Source: a virus. Taken from it: a stretch of 49,115 nt of DNA. This document shows positions 1 through 5,238 of this stretch, in pieces. The notes under the pieces were generated by a model, which saw only the letters and a list, made by a program, of their open reading frames with translations, searched no databases and was not told the DNA's origin. The position numbers were made by a program, and so were the translations under genes. The stretch covers positions 1-49,115 of the IMG/VR virus record IMGVR_UViG_3300030202_002850; one strand, written 5' to 3'. Numbering within the stretch: position 1 is the stretch's first letter; the number at the start of each line of letters is the position of its first letter.

Positions 1-2
1 TA

Positions 3-236
3 AGGATAAACGAAGTATGTAAAATTATTTCCCCATCCCTCTTCCACACAGGATGCATGCGGAAAGATGAAATAACTGAAGCTCTCGTAAACACCATAAA
101 AACCCTAAAGACTGACGGATTTGTCTTACACAGCAAACCAAGGTTAAGATACGCAGTGACAAGGGTTCACCATGAAATGCAGAGCTACGAAAAAACCTAC
201 AGAAATAAAGATACTGGGATTCCAGTACACCATTAA
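3..236 (+). CDS. 5'-truncated ORF, unknown function
   Basis: An open frame runs from the window edge to a TAA at 234-236, giving about 77 residues with no start codon needed inside the window. An in-frame ATG at 57-59 follows a Cys-rich turn (TGCMRKDE). The protein would be basic and mixed in composition, and I recognise no family. It overlaps the peptidase-like gene at 172-510 by 65 bases in another frame. This is long for a phage gene pair, so one of the two may end or start elsewhere. It is probably the tail of a gene that begins left of the window. Confidence 0.35.
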   Translation, partial: RINEVCKIISPSLFHTGCMRKDEITEALVNTIKTLKTDGFVLHSKPRLRYAVTRVHHEMQSYEKTYRNKDTGIPVHH

Positions 237-510
237 ATGGATTGAAGAATGCTCAGCCGGGGAAAACCTCGGATGGTGTGACACTACTGCATTAACTATT
301 TCTATAGTATCCAACCAACCAAGCACTGCACTAGCAAATACATTTCTTCACGAAGTAATCCACGCAATAAATTACTCAATGAACATAGACAGTGGAGACG
401 AAGAAAAGCTAACCAATAGACTAGCTAATGGTCTCTGCTCTGTATGGTCTGAAAATCCCAAGGTATGGTCTTGGTGGAGCGGTTTGTTTAAACCCATCAA
501 GAACAAGTAG
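172..510 (+). CDS. Small zinc-metallopeptidase-like phage protein
   Basis: A 112-residue protein. Residues 60-64 read HEVIH, an HExxH zinc-binding signature in a helix (TFLHEVIHAINYSM), followed by a helical part containing ERLANG-like text (KLTNRLANGL). Small phage proteins of about 100-130 residues with this order (beta-rich start, HExxH helix, conserved NGL near the C-terminus) are common and are thought to be metallopeptidases, but their substrates are unknown. The ATG lies in AGGGTTCACCATG with no clear Shine-Dalgarno. A downstream acidic residue (E at about position 79) could be the third zinc ligand. It ends in TAG at 508-510 and converges with a possible minus-strand micro-gene. Confidence 0.7.
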   Translation: MKCRATKKPTEIKILGFQYTIKWIEECSAGENLGWCDTTALTISIVSNQPSTALANTFLHEVIHAINYSMNIDSGDEEKLTNRLANGLCSVWSENPKVWSWWSGLFKPIKNK

Positions 511-640
511 TGCCAGACTTCTCATTGCTGAGCCTGTAAGCCTGTCTGAGAGCGTTTCTAAGTATCTTGAGAGCTTCTTCGCTCTTTGTGTATTTATCTT
601 CATTCAGTGCATTCTCAAGGCTTTGGATTAGATCAGACAT
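497..640 (-). CDS. Possible 47-residue protein, antisense end overlaps peptidase gene
   Basis: On the minus strand an ATG at 640-638 opens a 47-residue frame ending in TGA at 497-499. The product is predicted to be a single charged amphipathic helix with regular leucine spacing (LIQSLENALNE, ALKILRNALRQAYRL). The composition looks like a real small phage protein. No Shine-Dalgarno is visible upstream. It would overlap the 3' end of the convergent gene at 172-510 by 14 bases. I do not recognise a family. The alternative is a chance ORF antisense to a leader. Confidence 0.35.
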   Translation of the reverse strand: MSDLIQSLENALNEDKYTKSEEALKILRNALRQAYRLSNEKSGTTCS

Positions 641-729
641 GGGCGAAACAGCCTACACTATTTCAAGGAAGTAAGGGAGACCTTTTTGGGAAATTTTTCA
701 GAAATCTCGAAAAGGCATATATGTAGTGA

Positions 730-760
730 GAGGAGACATGGGCTGGTCGCCCCGCTCCTC
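730..760 (+). other. Two-tier GC-rich hairpin in a gene-free stretch
   Basis: GAGGAG (730-735) pairs with CTCCTC (755-760). Inside it GGGC (740-743) pairs with GCCC (749-752) around a short loop. A C-rich run and TTTT follow at 761-774. It could be a weak terminator or an RNA element. The rest of 641-960 shows no convincing gene, only an AT-rich tract (about 857-885) and a degenerate copy of the palindromic box. Confidence 0.4.
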
Positions 761-906
761 CCCCCTCCCCTTTTGAACACCCCCACAAATCCCCCAATAA
801 AAAGGCAAACAAACAAAGGAAAAAGCAAAACAACAAGAAACCCCAATGAAAACGCTGTTTATTTAATATATATAAATATTAGGCAAAGCTTTTATTTCAT
901 AAGCTC

Positions 907-926
907 AATATCTGTGCCAGTTATTA
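907..926 (-). repeat. Palindromic box, degenerate copy
   Basis: AATATCTG then TG then CCAGTTATTA. Compared with the consensus it has two changes at the centre, and its arms are in the minus orientation. It lies in the AT-rich stretch upstream of the putative large RNA, where a promoter would be expected. Confidence 0.5.
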
Positions 927-963
927 AAAGCGAGGGGGGGATATATAGCGAACGGGTAAAGCT

Positions 964-986
964 TTTTCCATCGGTGGAAATTTTTC
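964..986 (+). terminator. Probable rho-independent terminator upstream of the large RNA
   Basis: TTTCCA (965-970) pairs with TGGAAA (975-980) around a TCGG tetraloop and is followed by TTTTT (981-985). The flanking A/T runs make it readable from either strand. It would isolate the 990-1588 RNA region from upstream transcription, or mark the end of a leader. Confidence 0.55.
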
Positions 987-989
987 ACT

Positions 990-1588
990 TAGTGTAAGTT
1001 CACTACGCTTCGTGATTTGAATGATGATTCAAACAATGAATGCCGAACTTGTTGCAGTCTCTGGGACGAAGTAACCCAGACAGTTTATTTAGTAAGAAAG
1101 TGATGGCTAAATCAAGAGACCGGAATGACCCCCGCTTTTGTTAAGTTCGCGATCGGCCAAGAAGTTGGCGACGATGACCACTGACAAATTAAGACTCGAT
1201 CCAGTAGCGCGGATTTACGATAAGGCGGCACACATGCTAAATCGGAATAATTCTACGGAATATGCCTTTCCTTAAAACTGGACAGCGGACATGTCTTGAA
1301 ACGATCCGCACCGTGACCCACTAAGTTTTGGATCTCTTCAAAGCTTGTCGGGTCGAGATCCCCGCCCTTTGGCGGGGGAACCCCTCGACCTACCAAGTTA
1401 ATCTTTAAACGAGTATTGAGTTCACAATTGCCGCCCTTTGGGTCTGCAAGGTCACAACTGAGATCCCGCCATAAAATGGGCTTTTCAATCTCAGGGCGCA
1501 CAAGAAACTAATTGTCGATACTTCCGAGTAAATCCAGCGGACGCAATTGCGCTTTATAAATGAAGTAAGAGCCTTTTGGCTCCTTTCT
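990..1588 (+). ncRNA. Putative large structured non-coding RNA (about 600 nt)
   Basis: No frame here codes convincingly, but strong helices are packed along it. TTTGAAT 1016-1022 pairs with ATTCAAA 1027-1033. TCTGGG 1060-1065 pairs with CCCAGA 1075-1080. GCCAA 1156-1160 pairs with TTGGC 1165-1169 (loop GAAG). GCGGA 1285-1289 pairs with TCCGC 1305-1309. GGTCGAG 1351-1357 pairs with CTCGACC 1384-1390 and encloses CCCCGCC 1360-1366 with GGCGGGG 1371-1377. CTGAGAT 1458-1464 pairs with ATCTCAG 1488-1494. CGCAATTGCG lies at 1542-1551. A terminator hairpin closes the element. Large ornate RNAs of the GOLLD and ROOL classes, known from phages and prophages, have this size and density, but I cannot assign the class by eye. 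The 5' boundary is a guess. Confidence 0.6.
1569..1588 (+). terminator. Terminator at the 3' end of the putative large RNA
   Basis: GAGCC (1569-1573), loop TTTT, GGCTC (1578-1582), then a pyrimidine/T-rich tail CTTTCT. The stem is short but clean. It directly abuts a perfectly symmetric copy of the palindromic box (1588-1608). Confidence 0.5.
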
Positions 1589-1608
1589 AATATCTGGCTC
1601 AGATATTA
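1588..1608. repeat. Palindromic box, perfectly symmetric copy
   Basis: Arms TAATATCTG and CAGATATTA are exact reverse complements around GCT. This symmetric version lies between the RNA terminator and the leader of the first gene of the accessory block, where an operator would be expected. Confidence 0.75.
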
Positions 1609-1612
1609 GACA

Positions 1613-1676
1613 GGAGATAAAAATCTCCACTTCCCCCCAAATGCGGGAAGTTTAACCAAAAAATAATACACACAAA
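1613..1676 (+). promoter_or_regulatory. Structured 5' leader with two hairpins
   Basis: GGAGAT (1613-1618) pairs with ATCTCC (1623-1628) across AAAA. ACTTCCC (1629-1635) pairs with GGGAAGT (1645-1651). The leader then reads TTTAACCA and an A-rich ACACACAAA tract into the ATG at 1677. No Shine-Dalgarno sits at normal spacing. Similar leaders (hairpin, TAACCAT, A-rich tract) precede the genes at 2379, 3254, 5239 and, without an obvious hairpin, 7364. Confidence 0.5.
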
Positions 1677-2237
1677 ATGAAAAACAAAATCGAAAAGATC
1701 GCAAGTGAAGCCGCAACTGTAAAAGCTGAAAAGCGTATTTCTTCTGAGGAATTACCTGAGCTTGTTACTTGTGAAAAAGTTAAGTTTGAGAATGAGGATG
1801 ATGGGCATATTTCTGGTGATACAGAAACAGTTGAGATCAAAAAACTTCGCACTACAATTCAAGGCGCTGCAAAGTCAATCGCTAAACAAGGCAAAGTTTT
1901 ACATGATGCAATTGTTGAGGCAATTGAGATACACGAAGTTTCAAGAGAAACAATTATTAAATGGGTTGTAGATTGTGGGTATAGTGAATCACGCGCCCGT
2001 GATTTAGTCGCTCCGACTTGGCAAGAGAATCACGGTAAATCTACAAAGGGAAAGAAAAAGGGATCAACAAAAAATAAGGACAAAGTACAAGCGTTGATGA
2101 AATACGCTCGTAGCCTTTGCTCAGATGATGCAGAAGCTTCTAAGACTCTACGCGCTGCTCAACGTCAAATTGATGCCGCGCGAAAAGCTTCTAAGGAAGC
2201 TCCAGAAAACGTAGTTGAATTGGAAAAAGCCGCTTAA
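1677..2237 (+). CDS. Hypothetical helical, lysine-rich protein
   Basis: A 186-residue protein, mostly predicted helix. It has an acidic N-terminal third, a middle region (residues about 60-115) whose spacing loosely suggests a helix-turn-helix (VSRETIIKWVVDCGYSESRARDLV), a very basic linker (KSTKGKKKGSTKNKDK), and an Ala/Lys-rich C-terminus. I recognise no family. The basic linker and HTH-like middle would fit nucleic-acid binding, but this is inference. It is the first gene after the putative large RNA and has its own structured leader. A palindromic box begins on its stop codon and a strong terminator follows, so it is a single-gene unit that may be highly expressed. Confidence 0.75.
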   Translation: MKNKIEKIASEAATVKAEKRISSEELPELVTCEKVKFENEDDGHISGDTETVEIKKLRTTIQGAAKSIAKQGKVLHDAIVEAIEIHEVSRETIIKWVVDCGYSESRARDLVAPTWQENHGKSTKGKKKGSTKNKDKVQALMKYARSLCSDDAEASKTLRAAQRQIDAARKASKEAPENVVELEKAA

Positions 2238-2255
2238 TAACTGGGCCAGTTATAA
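2235..2255 (+). repeat. Palindromic box on the stop codon
   Basis: TAATAACTGG, centre G, CCAGTTATAA. The first TAA is the stop codon of the gene at 1677-2237. It is followed by a small hairpin (GAGATAATAATATCTC, 2257-2272) and then the terminator. Confidence 0.8.
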
Positions 2256-2282
2256 CGAGATAATAATATCTCAGTACAGGAC

Positions 2283-2310
2283 ATCGCTCTTCGGAGCGAT
2301 TTTCCTTTTT
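2283..2310 (+). terminator. Strong rho-independent terminator
   Basis: ATCGCTC (2283-2289), tetraloop TTCG, GAGCGAT (2294-2300), followed by TTTTCCTTTTT. This is a textbook intrinsic terminator separating the gene at 1677 from the small-gene block. Confidence 0.9.
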
Positions 2311-2320
2311 AGTATCTACT

Positions 2321-2341
2321 CAATAATTGGGCCAGATATTA
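2321..2341 (+). repeat. Palindromic box upstream of a new transcription unit
   Basis: CAATAATTGG, centre G, CCAGATATTA. It has one mismatch in the left arm. It sits just after the terminator at 2283-2310 and before the leader of the gene at 2379, and is one of the few copies not attached to a stop codon. Confidence 0.75.
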
Positions 2342-2344
2342 AAA

Positions 2345-2370
2345 AGGAGAATCGTTTCTCCTGTAACCAT
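2345..2370 (+). promoter_or_regulatory. Leader hairpin plus GTAACCAT element
   Basis: AGGAGA (2345-2350) pairs with TCTCCT (2357-2362), immediately followed by GTAACCAT (2363-2370) and an A-rich run into the ATG at 2379. The AGGAGA is a Shine-Dalgarno-like sequence, but it lies 28 bases from the start and is hidden in the stem. The arrangement recurs at 3222-3245 and 5184-5198. Confidence 0.5.
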
Positions 2371-2378
2371 ATATAAAA

Positions 2379-2777
2379 ATGAGTAAATTAGAAACATACA
2401 TGAGTGATAAAGACGCAGATATCTACGGAAAATCTATAGTATTGGGATTGATGCGAACTATAGAAATTGAAGACATCCCTGTTGATGTTTTAGAAAAGGC
2501 TAACAAATCTCTCCCTGAGAAAGTTCTTCCCCATGATGGGTCGGTTGCCTTGTTTGGTTGGTTGAAAAATGGAGCTAAGGCAAATCATCCCTTGAACCGC
2601 GAAAGAAGGATCTCAAAGGAAGTGCATCGGTGCATGAATTTATCAGGGCGCAGATTTGCGCTGGTTGATAATGATTTTGATCCAGATTATAAGCGCAAGC
2701 TCGACATTCAAAGCAAAGAAATAACTAGGCTTAATAAAGTTATAGACAGGATTAGGGGTGCAGTAAGTGAGGATTAA
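2379..2777 (+). CDS. Hypothetical protein
   Basis: A 132-residue protein of unknown family. The N-terminal half is acidic. The C-terminal third is a likely coiled coil (SKEITRLNKVIDRIRGAV). Internal HPLNRERRISKEVHRCM is basic. It starts after the hairpin/GTAACCAT leader and ends on a palindromic box whose last base is the A of the next ATG, so it is tightly linked to the gene at 2795. No catalytic motif is visible. Confidence 0.7.
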   Translation: MSKLETYMSDKDADIYGKSIVLGLMRTIEIEDIPVDVLEKANKSLPEKVLPHDGSVALFGWLKNGAKANHPLNRERRISKEVHRCMNLSGRRFALVDNDFDPDYKRKLDIQSKEITRLNKVIDRIRGAVSED

Positions 2778-2795
2778 TAACTGGGCCAGATATTA
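2775..2795 (+). repeat. Palindromic box spanning stop and start codons
   Basis: TAATAACTGG, centre G, CCAGATATTA. The first three bases are the stop of the upstream gene and the last base is the A of the next ATG. The box is therefore the whole intergenic region and leaves no room for a Shine-Dalgarno. Confidence 0.9.
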
Positions 2796-3013
2796 TGAAC
2801 TATATTAACAAACTACAAGAGGACAATGCCGAGCTTCGGAGTGAATTGAAATCGGCCTACAGCATGGCATTAGAGTTAAAAATCTACGCCATGTCTCCAA
2901 AATTCATGGGCGAATCTGGATACGGCGGTAAAACCTACATGTCAAAAGAAGATGTGATTAGGTTTGCTGAGAACATATTAGGAGAGATGCCTTCTGTTGT
3001 GCTAAATGATTAA
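2795..3013 (+). CDS. Hypothetical coiled-coil protein
   Basis: A 72-residue protein. Residues 1-30 form a likely coiled coil (INKLQEDNAELRSELKSAY). They are followed by a Gly-rich turn (GESGYGGKTY) and a helix with KEDVIRFAENILGEM. Its function is unknown. The start codon abuts the palindromic box and has no Shine-Dalgarno, so translation may depend on coupling or on the box sequence. The next box starts on its stop codon. Confidence 0.65.
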   Translation: MNYINKLQEDNAELRSELKSAYSMALELKIYAMSPKFMGESGYGGKTYMSKEDVIRFAENILGEMPSVVLND

Positions 3014-3031
3014 TAACTGGGCCAGATATGA
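3011..3031 (+). repeat. Palindromic box spanning stop and start codons
   Basis: TAATAACTGG, centre G, CCAGATATGA. The left end is the stop of the 2795 gene. The right arm has changed to include the ATG (3028-3030) of the next micro-gene. Confidence 0.85.
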
Positions 3032-3150
3032 AGATACTAAAAACAATAGGGTGGGCTATGCTCACAATAATAATGTACTCAGCCATTAGCTTTATGCTCA
3101 CTGCTTATCTGTTATCAGATACGATTAGTGGGGTGAAGCTATGGCAATAA
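3028..3150 (+). CDS. 40-residue single-pass membrane protein
   Basis: The ATG at 3028 lies inside the palindromic box and opens a 40-codon frame ending in TAA at 3148-3150. The product is a hydrophobic helix (WAMLTIIMYSAISFML, residues about 9-24) with a Lys-bearing N-terminus and a short tail (DTISGVKLWQ). Such micro-proteins are frequent in phage accessory blocks and may act on the host membrane, but function cannot be assigned. Confidence comes from precise placement between box and downstream structures, not from homology. Confidence 0.5.
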   Translation: MKILKTIGWAMLTIIMYSAISFMLTAYLLSDTISGVKLWQ

Positions 3151-3164
3151 CAATAACCGAAAGG

Positions 3165-3236
3165 GGTGCAGTCTTAGCACTGCACCTTCCCTAGTATGTC
3201 GTCATGTGACGCTGTACTAGGGAGGGTTTCTCCCTC
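3165..3236 (+). other. Three consecutive hairpins, structured RNA or leader
   Basis: GGTGCAGT (3165-3172) pairs with ACTGCACC (3179-3186). CCCTAGTA (3189-3196) pairs with TACTAGGG (3215-3222) with a smaller internal stem. GAGGG (3222-3226) pairs with CCCTC (3232-3236). The first two stems are perfect 8-bp helices separated by two bases. There is no T-run, so it is not a plain terminator. It leads into GTAACCAT and the gene at 3254, so it may be a regulatory leader or a small RNA. Confidence 0.55.
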
Positions 3237-3245
3237 TGTAACCAT
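3222..3245 (+). promoter_or_regulatory. Leader hairpin plus GTAACCAT element
   Basis: The stem GAGGG/CCCTC is followed by TGTAACCAT (GTAACCAT at 3238-3245) and then the ATG at 3254. It has the same order as the leaders at 2345-2370 and 5184-5198. Confidence 0.45.
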
Positions 3246-3253
3246 CAAGCATT

Positions 3254-3433
3254 ATGACAAGTGCAAACACAAACAAGCGGAGTCTACCCGTGAATAACGG
3301 TCGGGCTGTTATAAGCAGAAACGTCAAGGCATGGCAAAATCGCAAGGCTGTGACAAGTTTCAATAGAAAATGGGGATCTTTGGCATTGGCCAAGGGCGGG
3401 GCATCACTGGATGCTTTATTTCCTAACCTTTAA
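3254..3433 (+). CDS. Small basic hypothetical protein
   Basis: A 59-residue protein from the ATG at 3254 to the TAA at 3431. It is strongly basic (many Arg/Lys, e.g. NKRSLP, SRNVKAWQNRKAV, FNRKWGS), with a Gly/Ala-rich end. It could bind nucleic acid, but no family is recognised. The leader carries the hairpin and GTAACCAT element, and the next palindromic box begins on its stop codon. Confidence 0.6.
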   Translation: MTSANTNKRSLPVNNGRAVISRNVKAWQNRKAVTSFNRKWGSLALAKGGASLDALFPNL

Positions 3434-3451
3434 TAACTGGGCCAGATATTA
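3431..3451 (+). repeat. Palindromic box spanning stop and start codons
   Basis: TAATAACTGG, centre G, CCAGATATTA. It starts on the stop of the 3254 gene and ends on the A of the ATG at 3451. Confidence 0.9.
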
Positions 3452-3801
3452 TGAGTCGCTATTACGGTAAACCAGTATCAGCACCAGAGGGTTGGTTGTT
3501 CGTTGCTTGGGCTGGAACCAAGGAAATAAAAGAGGATCTCAAAGCATTGGGGTGCAAGTTCTGTTCCTTAATGCCAGACGGTAGAGAGAAGAAGGGTTAT
3601 TACTCTCCTCCTGAGAACCATGCTAAGGCTATGGCTTTGATGCCTGATCCTACAGACATGAAGAAGTGGACTCCAATTAAGGGAGATACCTTTGATGTCA
3701 GGGATGTACTCAAGGACAAGTACGGAGCTAGGTGCATATGGGTTGTGCCTAAGGATAAGCACAGGGAAGCACAAGAATTTGCTGATGCAGTATCAAGCTA
3801 A
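3451..3801 (+). CDS. Hypothetical protein with two similar segments
   Basis: A 116-residue protein. Two segments look alike: DLKALGCKF...GYYSPPENHAKAM and VLKDKYGARCIWVVPKDKHREAQ. Each has a leucine-lysine helix, a Gly turn, aromatic strands, a Pro and a basic/His helix. This resembles the short motif of DUF5710-type domains (a G-A-R/K, W-Y-V-P pattern), which often accompany DNA-metabolism proteins. The match is by eye and tentative. The gene is bounded by palindromic boxes at both ends and has no Shine-Dalgarno. Confidence 0.65.
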   Translation: MSRYYGKPVSAPEGWLFVAWAGTKEIKEDLKALGCKFCSLMPDGREKKGYYSPPENHAKAMALMPDPTDMKKWTPIKGDTFDVRDVLKDKYGARCIWVVPKDKHREAQEFADAVSS

Positions 3802-3819
3802 TAACTGGGCCAGATAAAT
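3799..3819 (+). repeat. Palindromic box on the stop codon
   Basis: TAATAACTGG, centre G, CCAGATAAAT. It begins on the stop of the 3451 gene. The right arm is partly degraded. A real Shine-Dalgarno (GAAAGGA) follows before the next gene. Confidence 0.8.
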
Positions 3820-3833
3820 AGAAAGGAAATAAT

Positions 3834-4061
3834 ATGCCACACGGATACAAAGTAATCATTGAAACAGTAAAACAAAATAAAATGACAGATCAAGAATTCA
3901 TAGACGAGGTGTATGAGTTAGCATTTGGAGACAACGCAAGGCACAGACTTACGGAAGAACAAGGCCCGTATGAACATGAAGAGGTTTTGGAAAAGCTAAA
4001 GCAGCAAGACGAATGGTCATACAAATGGGAAGAACAAGAAGGAGTTGGGAGCTTTGAATAA
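3834..4061 (+). CDS. Acidic hypothetical protein
   Basis: A 75-residue, strongly acidic protein (Glu-rich C-terminal half, EHEEVLEKLKQQDEW). Mostly predicted helix. No family recognised. The start is supported by AAAGGA about 8 bases before the ATG. The stop is followed two bases later by the next ATG, so the two genes form a translational pair. Small acidic phage proteins sometimes mimic DNA, but nothing specific supports that here. Confidence 0.65.
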   Translation: MPHGYKVIIETVKQNKMTDQEFIDEVYELAFGDNARHRLTEEQGPYEHEEVLEKLKQQDEWSYKWEEQEGVGSFE

Positions 4062-4062
4062 T

Positions 4063-4374
4063 ATGAGTAGGTTAGCAATAGTTATTGCACTATCGTTATG
4101 CGGCTACGCTAAAGCAGAACCTGAATTATTGGTCAAGCCTAGCGACAAAGAGATACTAATCACGGTTTCTAATTACCCTACAGGAAGGGCTGTCGCATTA
4201 TTAGTTAGCGATAACCTTAATGAATGGACATTGGCAACTGATAATGGCGGGGATTTTTATATCCATTACGCAAGGGAAACAAATGAACCAGTAAGCTGGG
4301 CTGTGCCAGTGAATAGTGACAAAGCTTTCTTCAAGGCTATTGTCTTAACATACAAAACAGAAAGGAACAAATGA
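4063..4374 (+). CDS. Small exported protein with a signal peptide
   Basis: A 103-residue protein starting at the ATG at 4063, which directly follows the upstream stop. An in-frame earlier start at 4045 would add six residues and lies inside the previous gene. Residues 1-18 form a good signal peptide (MSRLAIVIALSLCGYAKA, with AKA before EPE as a cleavage site). The mature part is beta-rich (ILITVSNYPTGRAVALLVS) and has no recognised motif. It likely acts in the periplasm or outside the cell, perhaps on surface properties or superinfection. Its TGA overlaps the next ATG (ATGA). Confidence 0.7.
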   Translation: MSRLAIVIALSLCGYAKAEPELLVKPSDKEILITVSNYPTGRAVALLVSDNLNEWTLATDNGGDFYIHYARETNEPVSWAVPVNSDKAFFKAIVLTYKTERNK

Positions 4375-5039
4375 AACGAAGCGTCCACACAACAGGATAC
4401 CCGCAAGGAGCGGGGAAAACCTACCCAATAACTGGGCCAGATATTGATTACGACAAGTACTGCAAGGTTAACACAAAGAACAAGAACATCCTTAAAAAGA
4501 TTAAGTTACAGTTAAAGTTGGCTGAAGAATTAGCATTCACACTATCAGTAAACTTTGTTTGGCCTGAAGCGCACAATGGCAAGGCGATAGCATACAATGT
4601 TGTTGGTGATAGCCAAACCTTTAACGGTAAGAAAGTGCTAAACCGATACTCAAGAGTAGTGCTCACAAGAATAAACAAGGATGGGACAGAAGATGTCCGA
4701 TCCTTTTGTGTGTCTACCTTGCCAAGAGCAATGATAAATTACATCTGCAAACAGAAAGGTATCAACCAAAGTATGCCGAGATTATTCAGGCTCAATGTTT
4801 GGTTTAAGGATGAGGCTCACAGTGTTCAGTTTGTGTCAGGCAAGAGGTCGCAAGCTAGATCACTCAAGGATGCTTTATTCCATGAAGATATACATAAAAT
4901 ACTCCATGAATTAGGAGGCATACCTAAGCCTGTACCGATGGGCCATCGTATTGAGGTGAAGTTAGATCCAGTGCAAGACCCTGATGTAATCGAGAAGCTC
5001 GATGACTTGCAGCGATTAAAGCTTGGGTGGCACTTATAA
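4371..5039 (+). CDS. Hypothetical protein with an HExxH-like motif
   Basis: A 222-residue protein. The start is supported by AAAGGAAC upstream and by ATGA overlap with the preceding gene. Near residue 170 it has FHEDIHKILHELGG, where HEDIH fits HExxH and could bind zinc, but the rest of the protein matches no peptidase family I know. The middle part is rich in beta strands and basic residues. A full copy of the palindromic box (4426-4446) lies inside the coding sequence and encodes PITGPDI near residue 20. The gene may have been extended across an old boundary. It ends on another box. Confidence 0.65.
   Translation: MKRSVHTTGYPQGAGKTYPITGPDIDYDKYCKVNTKNKNILKKIKLQLKLAEELAFTLSVNFVWPEAHNGKAIAYNVVGDSQTFNGKKVLNRYSRVVLTRINKDGTEDVRSFCVSTLPRAMINYICKQKGINQSMPRLFRLNVWFKDEAHSVQFVSGKRSQARSLKDALFHEDIHKILHELGGIPKPVPMGHRIEVKLDPVQDPDVIEKLDDLQRLKLGWHL
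4426..4446 (+). repeat. Palindromic box inside a coding sequence
   Basis: CAATAACTGG, centre G, CCAGATATTG. Its core matches the consensus exactly, but it lies within the first 25 codons of the 4371 gene and is read in frame. It suggests either that the real start lies downstream or that the box tolerates translation. Confidence 0.75.
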
Positions 5040-5054
5040 CTGGGCCAGATATAA
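5034..5054 (+). repeat. Palindromic box on the stop codon
   Basis: TTATAACTGG, centre G, CCAGATATAA. The stop TAA (5037-5039) forms part of the left arm. It opens the regulatory region before the MoxR-type gene. Confidence 0.85.
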
Positions 5055-5077
5055 CCCCATACTAATACAGGGATACA

Positions 5078-5189
5078 AGCTAGGGCTTCAACTCTAGCTA
5101 TTCCATTCGTATATTAACACATATAAATAGTTATTGACATGTGTTATTCAATATGCAATACTCTTTGTTGATGTACGAATGGAGTAGCT
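5078..5189 (+). promoter_or_regulatory. Nested inverted repeats around the 5134 promoter
   Basis: A 16-base sequence at 5096-5111 (ending TTCCATTCGTA) recurs as its reverse complement at 5174-5189 with one mismatch, bracketing the promoter. A smaller hairpin AGCTAG/CTAGCT (5078-5083, 5094-5099) overlaps the left arm. AACACAT (5116-5122) and ATGTGTT (5139-5145) form a 7-bp inverted repeat around the -35 box. This looks like an operator and/or switchable leader. Confidence 0.55.
5134..5162 (+). promoter_or_regulatory. Sigma70-type promoter for the MoxR-VWA operon
   Basis: TTGACA (5134-5139), 17-base spacer, AATACT (5157-5162). The -35 is consensus and the -10 matches at four of six positions. 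Transcription would start near 5170 and run into the structured leader before the ATG at 5239. This is the clearest host-type promoter in the window. Confidence 0.7.
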
Positions 5190-5198
5190 CGTAACCAT
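5184..5198 (+). promoter_or_regulatory. Leader GTAACCAT element in a hairpin loop
   Basis: GTAGC (5184-5188) can pair with GCTAC (5198-5202), placing GTAACCAT (5191-5198) largely in the loop. The A-rich AATACACACAAAA follows up to the ATG at 5239, as in the leader of the gene at 1677. Confidence 0.4.
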
Positions 5199-5238
5199 GC
5201 TACCCCGATAAGTAATAATAAAATACACACAAAATATT

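Noticed and set aside
658-846. 62-residue minus-strand membrane protein
   Set aside because: It needs a TTG start, its hydrophobic residues come from a poly-C/T-rich tract, and it overlaps the hairpin at 730-760.
686-997. 103-residue plus-strand ORF
   Set aside because: It crosses low-complexity A/C-rich sequence, the hairpin at 730-760 and the terminator at 964-986, and has no protein-like pattern.
1345-1366. tRNA T-arm-like GGGTCGAGATCCC
   Set aside because: No acceptor, D or anticodon stems can be placed around it, and it is better explained by the nested helices at 1351-1390.
1253-1501. 82-residue minus-strand ORF
   Set aside because: It lies within the densely paired RNA region and its composition reflects the stems.
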